Assembly: GCF_016775705.1 (NCBI RefSeq)
Contig: NZ_CP068760.1
Location: 4,402,001-4,466,000 of the forward strand
Direction of reading: 5' to 3'
Origin: Chryseobacterium cucumeris
GTDB lineage: Bacteria > Bacteroidota > Bacteroidia > Flavobacteriales > Weeksellaceae
Length of the DNA stretch: 64,000 nt
Every line of letters starts with the position of its first letter. Positions within the stretch are counted from its first letter, which is position 1. The notes below the pieces were generated by a model. That model was not told where the DNA came from and made no database searches. It saw nothing but the letters and a program-made list of their open reading frames with translations. Shown in pieces: positions 25,024 to 32,836 of this stretch. Position numbers and translations under genes: made by a program.

Positions 25024-25242
25024 TACAATCAATTTAAAAAAGTAAATCATTTTCCGTGCCTAAAAACAATTCATGCCATAAGTATTGGTAATTTCAATGT
25101 ATTTTTTTAATTAATATTTTTCCTTAAAATCCATTTTATGAAATATTAATTTTAACCAAAAAATCATTATCTCTTCATATCCTAATTTTTAATATACAAA
25201 TACTATTATTATTTTAGCAGAATAGAAATTTGATTTTTAACA

Positions 25243-25755
25243 ATGAAGGATATGAAAAAATTAATCTTATTGGGCGCTGTATCAGCTTTTTTAATCAACT
25301 GTAATAAGAAAACTGAAGCTCCGGCTCCCAAAGTGGAAGCAGATACCATTGCTGTGGAAGAACCGGTAATTGATACCCTTGGGCCAAAATCGTTCTGTTA
25401 TATCGGGGTTACAGGAAAAGACAGTGTTTTTGCTTCTATTGATGACAATTTAGGAACAATCACCGGAAAATTATCCTATAAAAACAGTGAAAAAGACAGC
25501 TCAAAAGGGGATGTAACAGGTTTCAAATCGGGAGACACCCTGAAACTAACCTATGAATTCAGCTCTGAAGGGAAAAAGAGCAAAAGAGATATCTACTTCC
25601 TTCAAAAGGATAATGTTTTGACGGAAGGTATTGGTGAACATAAGGAAGAGGACGGACAAACCAAATATGCTGACGAGAAAAAAATCAGTTATAAAGACGG
25701 ACAGAAGCTAACGCCTGCAGACTGTAAAGTAGTCAATGAAGCTTTGAAAAAATAA
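25243..25755 (+). CDS. Lipoprotein of unknown function
   Basis: A 170-residue protein. The start carries a lipoprotein signal with lipobox 'AFLINC', so Cys21 or thereabouts would be lipid-modified. An Ala/Pro/Glu-rich linker follows, then a compact beta-rich domain ('KSFCYIGVTGKDSVFASIDD', 'NLGTITGKLSYKNSEKDS', 'SGDTLKLTYEFSSEGKKSKR', 'DIYFLQKDNVLTEGIGEHKE'). No known family. Met four codons downstream (25252) is an alternative start. It is followed by a long perfect inverted repeat that can terminate transcription. Confidence 0.7.
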   Translation: MKDMKKLILLGAVSAFLINCNKKTEAPAPKVEADTIAVEEPVIDTLGPKSFCYIGVTGKDSVFASIDDNLGTITGKLSYKNSEKDSSKGDVTGFKSGDTLKLTYEFSSEGKKSKRDIYFLQKDNVLTEGIGEHKEEDGQTKYADEKKISYKDGQKLTPADCKVVNEALKK

Positions 25756-25771
25756 TTCATTATAAAATAAA

Positions 25772-25928
25772 AAAAGGCTGTCTCAAAAGTGTCATTCTGA
25801 ACACAGACTGAAAGTCTGCGAACGAAGTTCATAAATTAGTGAAGAATCTCATGGAGTTGTTTGTCATAGAGATTCTTCCTTCGTCAGAATGACAAAAATC
25901 CACTAGTGGACTTTTGAGACAGCCTTTT
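25772..25928. repeat. 157-bp palindromic element with 19-bp perfect terminal inverted repeats
   Basis: Left arm AAAAGGCTGTCTCAAAAGT (25772-25790) is the exact reverse complement of the right arm (25910-25928). Immediately inside, GTCATTCTGA (25791-25800) pairs with TCAGAATGAC (25884-25893), and AGAATCTC pairs with GAGATTCT further in. It lies between a plus-strand and a minus-strand gene and may act as a bidirectional terminator, but the size and nested repeats point to a dispersed miniature element. Confidence 0.8.
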
Positions 25929-25937
25929 CATTCTATC

Positions 25938-26966
25938 TTAACTCTGTTCAATCATTTCAATAAAACGGTTCACAGCTTCATCCCCTGTACTCCACGAAGT
26001 AATAAGACGAATGGCTGAAAAATTTTCATCTACTTTTTTCCAGACATAGAATTCAAATTTTTCAGATAATACCTCTATGAGCTGGTTACTGAGAATAGGA
26101 AAAATCTGGTTGGTATAAGTATCTGAAAGAAATGCAGTTCCTTTTTTTTGCAAAGCTTTCTTAATCTTCATGGCCTGCTGATTGGCATGTTGTGCCAGCT
26201 CAAAATACAGGTTATCTTTCATCAGCTCTGAAAACTGGATTCCCAACAATCTTCCTTTTGCCAGTAATGCTCCTTTCTGTTTGATATTAAAAGCAAAATC
26301 TTCCTGTAGCAAAGGATTATTGATTACAATTGCCTCACCTATTAATGCTCCGTTTTTCGTTCCTCCAAGATAAAAAACATCGGTAAGAGCGGCTACTTTC
26401 TCCAGGGTAAGATCACTGATTTCTGCAGTCAGTCCATGACCAAGCCTTGCCCCATCCATAAACAGGTATAATTTATTTTCCTTACAAAATGCAGAAAGTT
26501 CTTCCAGTTCTTTTGCCTGATAGATTGTTCCCAGCTCTGTAGAATTGGAAATATAAACCAGTTTAGGCATCACCTGATGCGGTACATTACTGTGTCCCTC
26601 TAAAATTGGAACAATATCTGATGGTTTTATTTTTCCGTCTGCCGTTTCGATGCTCAGTACTTTATGACCTGTAGCTTCAATGGCTCCCGTTTCATTATTC
26701 AGGATATGCCCGGGAGCAGCAGATATTACACACTGATAAGGTTTTAGAATTGCAGAAATAACAATTAAGTTAGCCTGTGTTCCTCCGGAAACAAAATAAA
26801 TATCCGAATTCTGATTATTGATTTTCTCCTTAATCAAAGCTTTGGCCTTCAAGGAAAATTCATCTTCTCCATAGCCGGCCTGCTGAACAAGGTTATGCTG
26901 TAAAAGTGCCTGTAAGATATTAGGGTGACAACCCTCAGAATAGTCGTTTTTGAATGAAAATTTCAT
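25938..26966 (-). CDS. ltaE: Low-specificity threonine aldolase (PLP-dependent)
   Basis: A 342-residue cytoplasmic enzyme splitting L-threonine or allo-threonine to glycine and acetaldehyde. Motifs: 'KNDYSEGCHPNILQALLQHN', 'DIYFVSGGTQANLIVISAIL', 'KLYLFMDGARLGHGL' (Asp that holds the pyridine nitrogen), and 'DVFYLGGTKNGALIGEAIVI' (Schiff-base Lys). Length fits. It is divergent from the DtxR-type regulator with 85 bases between starts, but no link in function is known. Confidence 0.9.
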   Translation of the reverse strand: MKFSFKNDYSEGCHPNILQALLQHNLVQQAGYGEDEFSLKAKALIKEKINNQNSDIYFVSGGTQANLIVISAILKPYQCVISAAPGHILNNETGAIEATGHKVLSIETADGKIKPSDIVPILEGHSNVPHQVMPKLVYISNSTELGTIYQAKELEELSAFCKENKLYLFMDGARLGHGLTAEISDLTLEKVAALTDVFYLGGTKNGALIGEAIVINNPLLQEDFAFNIKQKGALLAKGRLLGIQFSELMKDNLYFELAQHANQQAMKIKKALQKKGTAFLSDTYTNQIFPILSNQLIEVLSEKFEFYVWKKVDENFSAIRLITSWSTGDEAVNRFIEMIEQS

Positions 26967-27019
26967 AGAGTAAAAGTAAAAAAAGTTAAAATAACAAGAG
27001 CGAACTTTTCATTTTATTT

Positions 27020-27049
27020 TGTTAGATTTGTAATGAAAATCATCTAACA
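27020..27049 (+). promoter_or_regulatory. Promoter and inverted repeat in front of the DtxR/MntR-type gene
   Basis: TGTTAGAT (27020-27027) and ATCTAACA (27042-27049) form an exact 8-bp inverted repeat with a 14-base spacer, and TAGATTTG (27023-27030) inside it is a -7 element. A regulator bound here would cover the promoter and the start codon at 27052. Autoregulation is likely for this family but not shown. Confidence 0.6.
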
Positions 27050-27051
27050 TT

Positions 27052-27705
27052 TTGAGAACAACCCTAACAGAAGAGAATTACCTGAAAGCTTTGTTTCATT
27101 TAGTTGACAATGAAGGAAAGGTTACGATTAATGAACTCAGCAAATTTTTGAATGTAAAAATGCCGAGTGTCAATAACATGATGAAGAAATTTGCCGAGAA
27201 AAAATGGGTGGTCTATGAGACCTATAAGCCTTTAATCGTTACCGAAAGCGGAAGACGTGAAGCTGCGCTGGTGGTTCGTAAACACAGGCTTACCGAAATG
27301 TTCCTGGTTAAGAAAATGAATTTCGGTTGGGAAAACGTTCATGAGATTGCAGAACAGCTTGAGCATGTACATTCTCAAATCTTTTTTGATAAAATGGATG
27401 AAATTCTGGATCATCCTAAATTCGATCCTCATGGAGAACCTATTCCTGATAAAGATGGGAATATCATTGCCCAGGATCTGCAAAAATTAAGTAGTTGTGA
27501 GCCGGGAGAAACTGTCACCTTTGCCTCTGTTACCCTTTCCGACGATGCTTTCCTTACGTATCTGAATGACAGGAAATTGCTGCTCAACACCAAGGTAAAA
27601 ATTGTAAAAATAGAAAGTTTTGATAAATCAATGACGATAGAAATTGAGGGAAAAACAGAAATTTTAAGCAAAAAAGCCGCTGAGAAAATACTCGTAAAGA
27701 AATAA
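27052..27705 (+). CDS. DtxR/MntR-family metal-dependent regulator
   Basis: A 217-residue protein with three parts: winged helix (about 1-60: 'LTEENYLKALFHLVDNEGKV', 'LNVKMPSVNNMMKKFAEKKW'), metal-binding dimerisation domain (about 65-140: 'KHRLTEMFLVKKMNFGWENV', 'EIAEQLEHVHSQIFFDKMDE', with the His and Glu ligands of this class), and a C-terminal SH3/FeoA-like domain. Such proteins sense Mn or Fe and repress transporters; a manganese role is an inference. The start is TTG: no ATG lies in frame at the right place, and LRTTLTEENYLKALFHL begins the conserved helix. No metal transporter gene is adjacent. Confidence 0.85.
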   Translation: MRTTLTEENYLKALFHLVDNEGKVTINELSKFLNVKMPSVNNMMKKFAEKKWVVYETYKPLIVTESGRREAALVVRKHRLTEMFLVKKMNFGWENVHEIAEQLEHVHSQIFFDKMDEILDHPKFDPHGEPIPDKDGNIIAQDLQKLSSCEPGETVTFASVTLSDDAFLTYLNDRKLLLNTKVKIVKIESFDKSMTIEIEGKTEILSKKAAEKILVKK

Positions 27706-27725
27706 ATCATTACAACTGAAAAAAT

Positions 27726-27888
27726 AAACCTAACAGGTTTTCATTAAAAAATTCAGACTTTTCAAGAATTTCAACCATTAAGAAATTTAAGGCGAAAAGT
27801 ATAGTTAAGATGAATCATTCTGATTTTCAGCTTACAGCGAAACTTTACTTATGCTAAACCTAACAGGTTTTAAAAACCTGTTAGGTTT
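27726..27888. repeat. AACCTAACAGG repeats with a long perfect palindrome
   Basis: AAACCTAACAGGTTTT occurs at 27726-27741 and again at 27856-27871, the second followed by its exact reverse complement (27873-27888). The 33-base palindrome could be a terminator hairpin for the minus-strand EamA gene and the DtxR gene. Between the copies lies AACCATTAAGA (27773-27783), the left end of the element family at 18775 and 23196. Confidence 0.7.
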
Positions 27889-27952
27889 GTCATTTTACCA
27901 AAAGCACTATAAAAACTCAACGCTAATATTTTTCAATTTAAAATAATTTAAA

Positions 27953-28867
27953 TCAGTCTGCTCTTTCCTGTATTATTTTGACTTTCTTAGGTTTTATGCT
28001 CAACAGAAAAATAGTTGAAATAATAAATATACTTCCAATCCAATCGATTAAAGAGTAAGAAACATTAAGCCAAAGCACCGCTAAGATTGTGGCAGAAAGA
28101 GGTTCCATAGACGCAAGAAGACTTGTTTTCTGACCTCCAATGATCTGAACAGCCGACAGATAAAAATAAAAAGCGATCAATGTCCCGAATAGTACAATAA
28201 ATGCCGTATACCCAAATGTCTGCATGTCCCATACTCCCTGAATATCCCATGGAGCTTTTACAAAACTGAATACGATGCCCGCACAAAACATTCCCCATCC
28301 AATGATGAGAGAAGATTTGTATTTTGATAAAAGTTTCACCGGCTGTAATGTATAAACAGCCAATGCAACAGCTGAAGCCAGACCAAAGAACAAAGCTATT
28401 CCCGAGACAGAAAGACTGGATGTATCTCCATGAGTTACCAGTAGAAAAGTTCCTAAAACCGCTAAAACAATCGCTGCTATTTCAACCAGAACAGGAACTC
28501 TTTTATTTTTAAAAGCAAGATATACAGCAATGATAACAGGTCCTGCATACTGCAGAACAGTTGCAGTAGCAGCATTAGAATATTTTATAGCTGCAAAGTA
28601 AGTATATTGAACTGCCAGCATTCCTGTAATGCTGAAAACAACAAGTTGTATAGCGTCTTTTTTATTTTTCCAGATCTCAAAAAGCTCTGTTTTATCTGCA
28701 AGTTTTGCATACAGCAAAAGGCATATCCCCGAAATGAGTAAACGTATGGTAATAAGCCATTCAATATTAATACCCCGCTGTTGAAAAAGAAATTGTGCAA
28801 ATGTCCCGGAAACACCCCAAAATAAAGCAGCTAGTACTGCCAAACAAAAACCTTTTAGTACATTCAT
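27953..28867 (-). CDS. EamA/DMT-family transporter
   Basis: A 304-residue inner-membrane protein with ten membrane helices in two five-helix EamA repeats. 'VLAALFWGVSGTFAQFLFQ' starts repeat one and 'IALFFGLASAVALAVYTLQP' repeat two; 'VLQYAGPVIIAVYLAFKNKR' and 'LLASMEPLSATILAVLWLNV' are the matching helix 4-5 segments. These carriers export amino acids or other metabolites. The gene is divergent from an Lrp-type regulator and shares its control region, so an amino acid substrate and control by that regulator are likely. Confidence 0.88.
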   Translation of the reverse strand: MNVLKGFCLAVLAALFWGVSGTFAQFLFQQRGINIEWLITIRLLISGICLLLYAKLADKTELFEIWKNKKDAIQLVVFSITGMLAVQYTYFAAIKYSNAATATVLQYAGPVIIAVYLAFKNKRVPVLVEIAAIVLAVLGTFLLVTHGDTSSLSVSGIALFFGLASAVALAVYTLQPVKLLSKYKSSLIIGWGMFCAGIVFSFVKAPWDIQGVWDMQTFGYTAFIVLFGTLIAFYFYLSAVQIIGGQKTSLLASMEPLSATILAVLWLNVSYSLIDWIGSIFIISTIFLLSIKPKKVKIIQERAD

Positions 28868-28881
28868 AATGATAAATTCTA

Positions 28882-28905
28882 TTTGAAATGCAAAATTGCA
28901 TCAAA
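28882..28905. promoter_or_regulatory. Palindromic operator candidate between EamA and Lrp-type genes
   Basis: Symmetric sequence TTTGA-(A)-ATGCAA-AA-TTGCAT-CAAA: the core ATGCAA / TTGCAT is exact and outer TTTGA / TCAAA adds to it. It lies 15 bases before the EamA start and about 75 bases before the Lrp start, a normal place for an Lrp/AsnC site. A related half site, TTTGCAATTTTG, lies further right near 28940. Confidence 0.5.
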
Positions 28906-28979
28906 TATGACTTGATTTTCCACGAAATTTGAGTATAAATTTGCAATTTTGTTTCATAAAACTCTTTAATTTTGAAAAA

Positions 28980-29453
28980 ATGAATGAACTTGATCAATTT
29001 GACCTGCAAATCCTTGAAATTCTGCAAAAGAATAATCTTACTCCACAAAGAGATATTGGAGAACATATAGGGCTATCTGCTGCTGCAGTACAGAGACGAA
29101 TCAAAAGAATGCGGGAAACGGGAATCGTCAAAGCAGATGTTTCTGTGATTGATACGGAGAAAGTAAAACATTCTGTTACTCTTATTGTAGAAGTTTTTCT
29201 TGAAAGAGATAAAATTGACCTGATAGATCAAGCGCAAAGACTATTTACTTCTGCTCCGGAAGTTCAGCAATGTTACTACGTAACGGGAGAATCGGATTTT
29301 GTACTGATCATTGTTGTTTCTTCTATGAAAGATTATGAACAGCTTACCCGCAGAATATTTTATGGGAATGATAATATCAAACATTTCAGAACATTAGTCT
29401 CCATGAATACAGTAAAATCAGGACTTGAAATTCCAATTAATATGTTGCTATAA
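28980..29453 (+). CDS. Lrp/AsnC-family transcriptional regulator
   Basis: A 157-residue protein. N-terminal helix-turn-helix ('LDQFDLQILEILQKNNLTPQ', 'IGLSAAAVQRRIKRMRETGI') and C-terminal AsnC ligand-binding/RAM domain ('PEVQQCYYVTGESDFVLIIV', 'IKHFRTLVSMNTVKSGLEIP'). These proteins form octamers and respond to amino acids. It is divergent from the EamA exporter, the classic arrangement for a regulator and its export target. ATG at 28980 begins the conserved helix; the open extension upstream is not conserved. Confidence 0.9.
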   Translation: MNELDQFDLQILEILQKNNLTPQRDIGEHIGLSAAAVQRRIKRMRETGIVKADVSVIDTEKVKHSVTLIVEVFLERDKIDLIDQAQRLFTSAPEVQQCYYVTGESDFVLIIVVSSMKDYEQLTRRIFYGNDNIKHFRTLVSMNTVKSGLEIPINMLL

Positions 29454-29541
29454 CATTATAATATGCGGAAGTAATTTTACCTGAAATCGTTAAAAAACGG
29501 TTAAACTCTATTTTTAAAAGAGCCGAAAATTTATTTTTACC

Positions 29542-29549
29542 TAGGTTTG
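29542..29549 (+). promoter_or_regulatory. -7 promoter element (TAGGTTTG) of the metallo-beta-lactamase gene
   Basis: TAGGTTTG is a full TAnnTTTG match, 66 bases before the ATG. A clear -33 TTG is not seen at normal distance. Confidence 0.45.
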
Positions 29550-29615
29550 CAAAACTTTCTACAGGCTTTGTCTTTCCGGCAAATACCCAACCTTTAACTA
29601 TTACTTAAAAAAATT

Positions 29616-30344
29616 ATGAAAAAAAGCATTCCGTTTTTTATTATTTCGATGTTGCTAAGTCCATTGGCAACGGCTCAGACCACTCAGGTAAGAGATTTTG
29701 TCATTGAACCACAGATTCAGCCCAATTTTTATATTTATAAAACTTTCGGAGTATTCGGAGGGAAAGAATATTCTACCAATGCGGTTTATCTGGTGACCAA
29801 AAAAGGAGTTGTCTTATTCGATGTTCCGTGGCAGAAAACACAGTATCAAAGTCTTTTAGATACTATTCAGAAAAGACATAATCTTCCTGTTATTGCGGTA
29901 TTTGCCACTCATTCGCATGAAGACAGAGCCGGAGATTTAAGCTTTTATAATAAGAAAGGGATCAAAACCTACGCTACAGCGAAAACCAATGAGCTTTTGA
30001 AGAAAGATGGAAAAGCAACCTCTACCGAACTTATCAAAACAGGAAAACCTTACCGCATTGGTGGTGAAGAATTTGTAGTAGATTTTCTTGGGGAAGGGCA
30101 TACAGCTGATAATGTAGTGGTATGGTTCCCGAAATATAAAATCCTGGACGGAGGTTGTCTTGTAAAAAGCAAAGCAGCCGTTGATCTTGGGTACACGGGA
30201 GAAGCTAATGTTGCAGAATGGCCGAAAACCATGACAAAACTTAAAAACAAATATTCACAGGCAACTTTGATTATCCCCGGACATGATGAATGGAAAGGGG
30301 GCGGACACGTAGAACATACGCTTGATCTTCTGAATAAAAAATAA
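29616..30344 (+). CDS. bla: Subclass B1 metallo-beta-lactamase, IND/CGB type
   Basis: A 242-residue periplasmic enzyme that hydrolyses beta-lactams, including carbapenems, using two zinc ions. Signal peptide MKKSIPFFIISMLLSPLATAQ. All B1 ligands are present: His99, His101 and Asp103 in 'THSHEDRAGD', His162 in 'GEGHTADN', Cys181 in 'DGGCLVKS' and His223 in 'IPGHDEW'. 'SFGVFGGKEYS'-like 'TFGVFGGKEYSTNAVYLVTK' and 'VVWFPKYKILDGGC' are as I recall for the chromosomal IND enzymes of C. indologenes and CGB-1 of C. gleum; the HSHED variant suggests CGB. The exact allele cannot be set by eye. Flanked by ordinary genes and no mobility genes, so it is intrinsic rather than acquired. Own promoter and a very strong terminator. 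Confidence 0.93.
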   Translation: MKKSIPFFIISMLLSPLATAQTTQVRDFVIEPQIQPNFYIYKTFGVFGGKEYSTNAVYLVTKKGVVLFDVPWQKTQYQSLLDTIQKRHNLPVIAVFATHSHEDRAGDLSFYNKKGIKTYATAKTNELLKKDGKATSTELIKTGKPYRIGGEEFVVDFLGEGHTADNVVVWFPKYKILDGGCLVKSKAAVDLGYTGEANVAEWPKTMTKLKNKYSQATLIIPGHDEWKGGGHVEHTLDLLNKK

Positions 30345-30348
30345 ATTT

Positions 30349-30385
30349 GAAGCGCCCTGGCGCATGCCAGGGCGCTTCGATTTTT
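30349..30385 (+). terminator. Strong intrinsic terminator after the metallo-beta-lactamase gene
   Basis: Perfect 13-bp stem GAAGCGCCCTGGC (30349-30361) / GCCAGGGCGCTTC (30366-30378), loop GCAT, then five T (30381-30385). It is GC-rich in an AT-rich region. Confidence 0.9.
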
Positions 30386-30396
30386 AAACCATCATA

Positions 30397-31572
30397 TTAA
30401 TGATTACTATTTTCTAAAAGTTGTGATACTTTTTCAATTTCTTGCATCGTATTGAAATAATGAGGAGATAACCGGATCGCATGGTCTACATTTTTTAAGG
30501 TAAAATCAATTAAGGCATCCTGTCTGCGGTTTTCCTTAAAAAATACATTATGATCACTCAAAGCTTTATGTATCTTTTCAACCTTTCCATCTGCCTGGCA
30601 GAAAGTCACAATACTGCTTAATCTGTTTCCTCTATCCAGAACTCTGAAACCATTATTCTGCAGATTAATTCTTAAAGTATCAGTCAACTTCCGGTTGTAA
30701 TTCTCAATTTGATCCATTCCTATCGCATTGGCATAGCGTAAAGCCTCTGCAAATCCAGCTAAAGCAGCATAAGGTCTTTCAAAAAGTTCAAACCTTTTAG
30801 CAGTGTCATGGAGTTGAAAATCATCAAATGCTGTCCATTGAGCCCCAAAACTATCTAAAAACAGAGGATACATTTTCTGGTTCAATACTTTGTCTGAAAC
30901 GTATAAAAATCCAGTTCCTCTGGGTCCGCGCATGAACTTTCTTCCGGTTGCCGTCAGAAAATCACAATGGATTTTTTCTACATCCACCACAATCTGGCCT
31001 ACTGACTGACAGGCATCCACAAGATACAGAACATCATACTGTTTACATAACTTCCCCACTCCTTCTACATTCTGAATTAACCCGGAATTGGTAGGAATAT
31101 GAGTAACCGCAATTAATTTCGGATTATGTTTTTTAATTAATCTTTCAAAGTCTTCCAGATCCAATTCATGGTCGGGAAGATTGGCAACCCTTACAATTTC
31201 AATATGACATCTTTTCTGCAGAGAAATAAAAGCAATCTGATTGGATATATAATCATCATTGGTGGTAATGATACAGTCACCTTCTTTAAAATCAATACTG
31301 GATAAAGCTTTTGCATATCCATCTGTAGAACTGCTTACAAATGCTATGTTGGAAGGTTTTGCATTAATCAGTTTTGCGGTTTCATCATAAAACCGGTTGA
31401 TGAGACCTGTGTTTTTAGTTGCAGCTGTATAACCTCCAAACTCCTGCTCTTCATATAAAAACTTAATGGTAGTGTCCACAACAGATTTAGGCATCAATGA
31501 TGCGCCTGCACTGTTTAAAAAAATCTTATCCGAACATCCCGGAGTCTCCTGTCTTATAACCTCTAAATTCAT
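30397..31572 (-). CDS. Class V aminotransferase-fold PLP enzyme
   Basis: A 391-residue cytoplasmic enzyme of the cysteine-desulfurase/isopenicillin-N-epimerase group: 'IFLNSAGASLMPKSVVDTTI', 'NIAFVSSSTDGYAKAL', 'DVLYLVDACQSVGQIVVDVE' (Asp contacting PLP nitrogen), 'DFLTATGRKFMRGPRGTGFL' (Schiff-base Lys), and 'AIRLSPHYFNTMQEIEKV' at the end. 'GRKFMRGPRGTGF' is found in hercynylcysteine-sulfoxide-lyase-like and related epimerases, but no other such pathway gene is near. The substrate is unknown. Met at 31572 starts the conserved region; the open frame extends to 31644 over the T6SS terminator. Confidence 0.8.
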   Translation of the reverse strand: MNLEVIRQETPGCSDKIFLNSAGASLMPKSVVDTTIKFLYEEQEFGGYTAATKNTGLINRFYDETAKLINAKPSNIAFVSSSTDGYAKALSSIDFKEGDCIITTNDDYISNQIAFISLQKRCHIEIVRVANLPDHELDLEDFERLIKKHNPKLIAVTHIPTNSGLIQNVEGVGKLCKQYDVLYLVDACQSVGQIVVDVEKIHCDFLTATGRKFMRGPRGTGFLYVSDKVLNQKMYPLFLDSFGAQWTAFDDFQLHDTAKRFELFERPYAALAGFAEALRYANAIGMDQIENYNRKLTDTLRINLQNNGFRVLDRGNRLSSIVTFCQADGKVEKIHKALSDHNVFFKENRRQDALIDFTLKNVDHAIRLSPHYFNTMQEIEKVSQLLENSNH

Positions 31573-31630
31573 TTTATCAATCCTTACAACAAATTTACTT
31601 TTAATTTTTCCTAAATACGACCATAAAAAA

Positions 31631-31650
31631 TCCCGAATTTTCATCCGGGA
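31631..31650 (-). terminator. Terminator of the T6SS gene trio
   Basis: Stem TCCCG (31631-31635) / CGGGA (31646-31650) with a 10-base loop; on the minus strand it is followed by TTTTTT. It lies 20 bases after the tssK stop. Confidence 0.65.
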
Positions 31651-31671
31651 CTCTATTTTTAATTAATGATT

Positions 31672-32811
31672 TTAATCTAAAACACTCCAACCTCTTTTTG
31701 GATTCGTGTTCGTGGATACTTCCTGCTCATTAACGATAATATTTTCTTTTCTCTGACCGATATAATCAAGCTCGCTCAGTTTAGAGAAAATAATTTCAAG
31801 GCTTCTCAACATCTGTTGAATATAAAGCAATGGTTCACCACAATTATGGTGGTCATAATTCGTTTCTGCGACAATAGAAAGCTGGTTCAATAAGGTATGT
31901 GGGGCAATTTCACTCCACTCTAAACTGTAGTTCAGCATTTCCTCCAGTTCTGCCGGAACAAGAAGCTGGGTTGAATTGTATAAATGAAGCGCCAGTCTTG
32001 CAAAAGATTCAATTAAAAATACAGGTGGCTGCCATGGTGTTATATTTCTGAACTGGAAATACATATCACCAAAAGTATTGATCATGGTAGTACACAAAAA
32101 CTTAACGTTTTGTGCTAAAGCTGTATTCTGATTCTTGTGAGAAGCTTTCTGGATAATTTTAAAAGCATACTGCTGAAGATTTCCGATAGATTTTGCATAG
32201 CTGCTGTAATAATCTACCAAAGCCGGATGACTCTGCACAGAAGTACAAGGCGGAATAAAGTTGGAATCCACCTGGGCAATATTTCCTTTTAAATCTACCT
32301 TACCGATAATAAGATAATTTCCTCCTGAATAGCTGCTGTTCAAGGATGTTACTGGAAGCAGTTCTATATGATGATTCGGCTGTGCACTTGGATGGCGTGG
32401 CGGAATTTCTTCAGGATCAATATCTCCAAAAGGTACTTTATCAAAAGGATTTACAGAGATCAGGATATAATATTCCCCGTCTGCCTGCTCTTCATTCATT
32501 GATTTCGCCAAAGACTTCACACTGATTCTTCTGTCCGTAAGTTCAATACGGTATCCAGCCATTGTAACGGCGCTGCAACGTTTAATTACAAGCTGTACAT
32601 CATTGGTTGCCGTGTTGTGAACGTCAAAAATGGTACGGTCTGTAAATTCGTTCGAAATAGGTAAAAGCCCGTAGTTATATGTAGTAATTCCAAGGGAATT
32701 GGAATCTCTGATGGTATCGATTAAGAAATTATCCTGATCATTAAGGTGTCTCTGGGAAACTTTCATCCCATCCACCCAATTGATGGCAAAATGTTTAATA
32801 GGCTGTATCAT
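31672..32811 (-). CDS. tssK: Type VI secretion baseplate protein TssK (subtype iii)
   Basis: A 379-residue cytoplasmic protein. The start 'HFAINWVDGMKVSQRHLNDQ' carries the TssK signature (W-x-D/E-G-M near the N-terminus followed by a His in the shell domain). Further family-like segments are 'DGEYYILISVNPFDKVPFGD', 'HHIELLPVTSLNSSYSGGNY' and 'LSIVAETNYDHHNCGEPLLY'. TssK links the baseplate to the membrane complex; subtype iii (Bacteroidota) versions are shorter and diverged from proteobacterial ones, which explains the 379 residues. Last gene of a three-gene operon with TssN and TssG. Confidence 0.82.
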   Translation of the reverse strand: MIQPIKHFAINWVDGMKVSQRHLNDQDNFLIDTIRDSNSLGITTYNYGLLPISNEFTDRTIFDVHNTATNDVQLVIKRCSAVTMAGYRIELTDRRISVKSLAKSMNEEQADGEYYILISVNPFDKVPFGDIDPEEIPPRHPSAQPNHHIELLPVTSLNSSYSGGNYLIIGKVDLKGNIAQVDSNFIPPCTSVQSHPALVDYYSSYAKSIGNLQQYAFKIIQKASHKNQNTALAQNVKFLCTTMINTFGDMYFQFRNITPWQPPVFLIESFARLALHLYNSTQLLVPAELEEMLNYSLEWSEIAPHTLLNQLSIVAETNYDHHNCGEPLLYIQQMLRSLEIIFSKLSELDYIGQRKENIIVNEQEVSTNTNPKRGWSVLD

Positions 32812-32836
32812 GTTTAATACTTTTTAATTTTTTGTG

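Noticed and set aside
29616..30344. Acquired resistance cassette
   Set aside because: No integron site, insertion sequence or plasmid gene nearby; the family is known to be chromosomal in Chryseobacterium.
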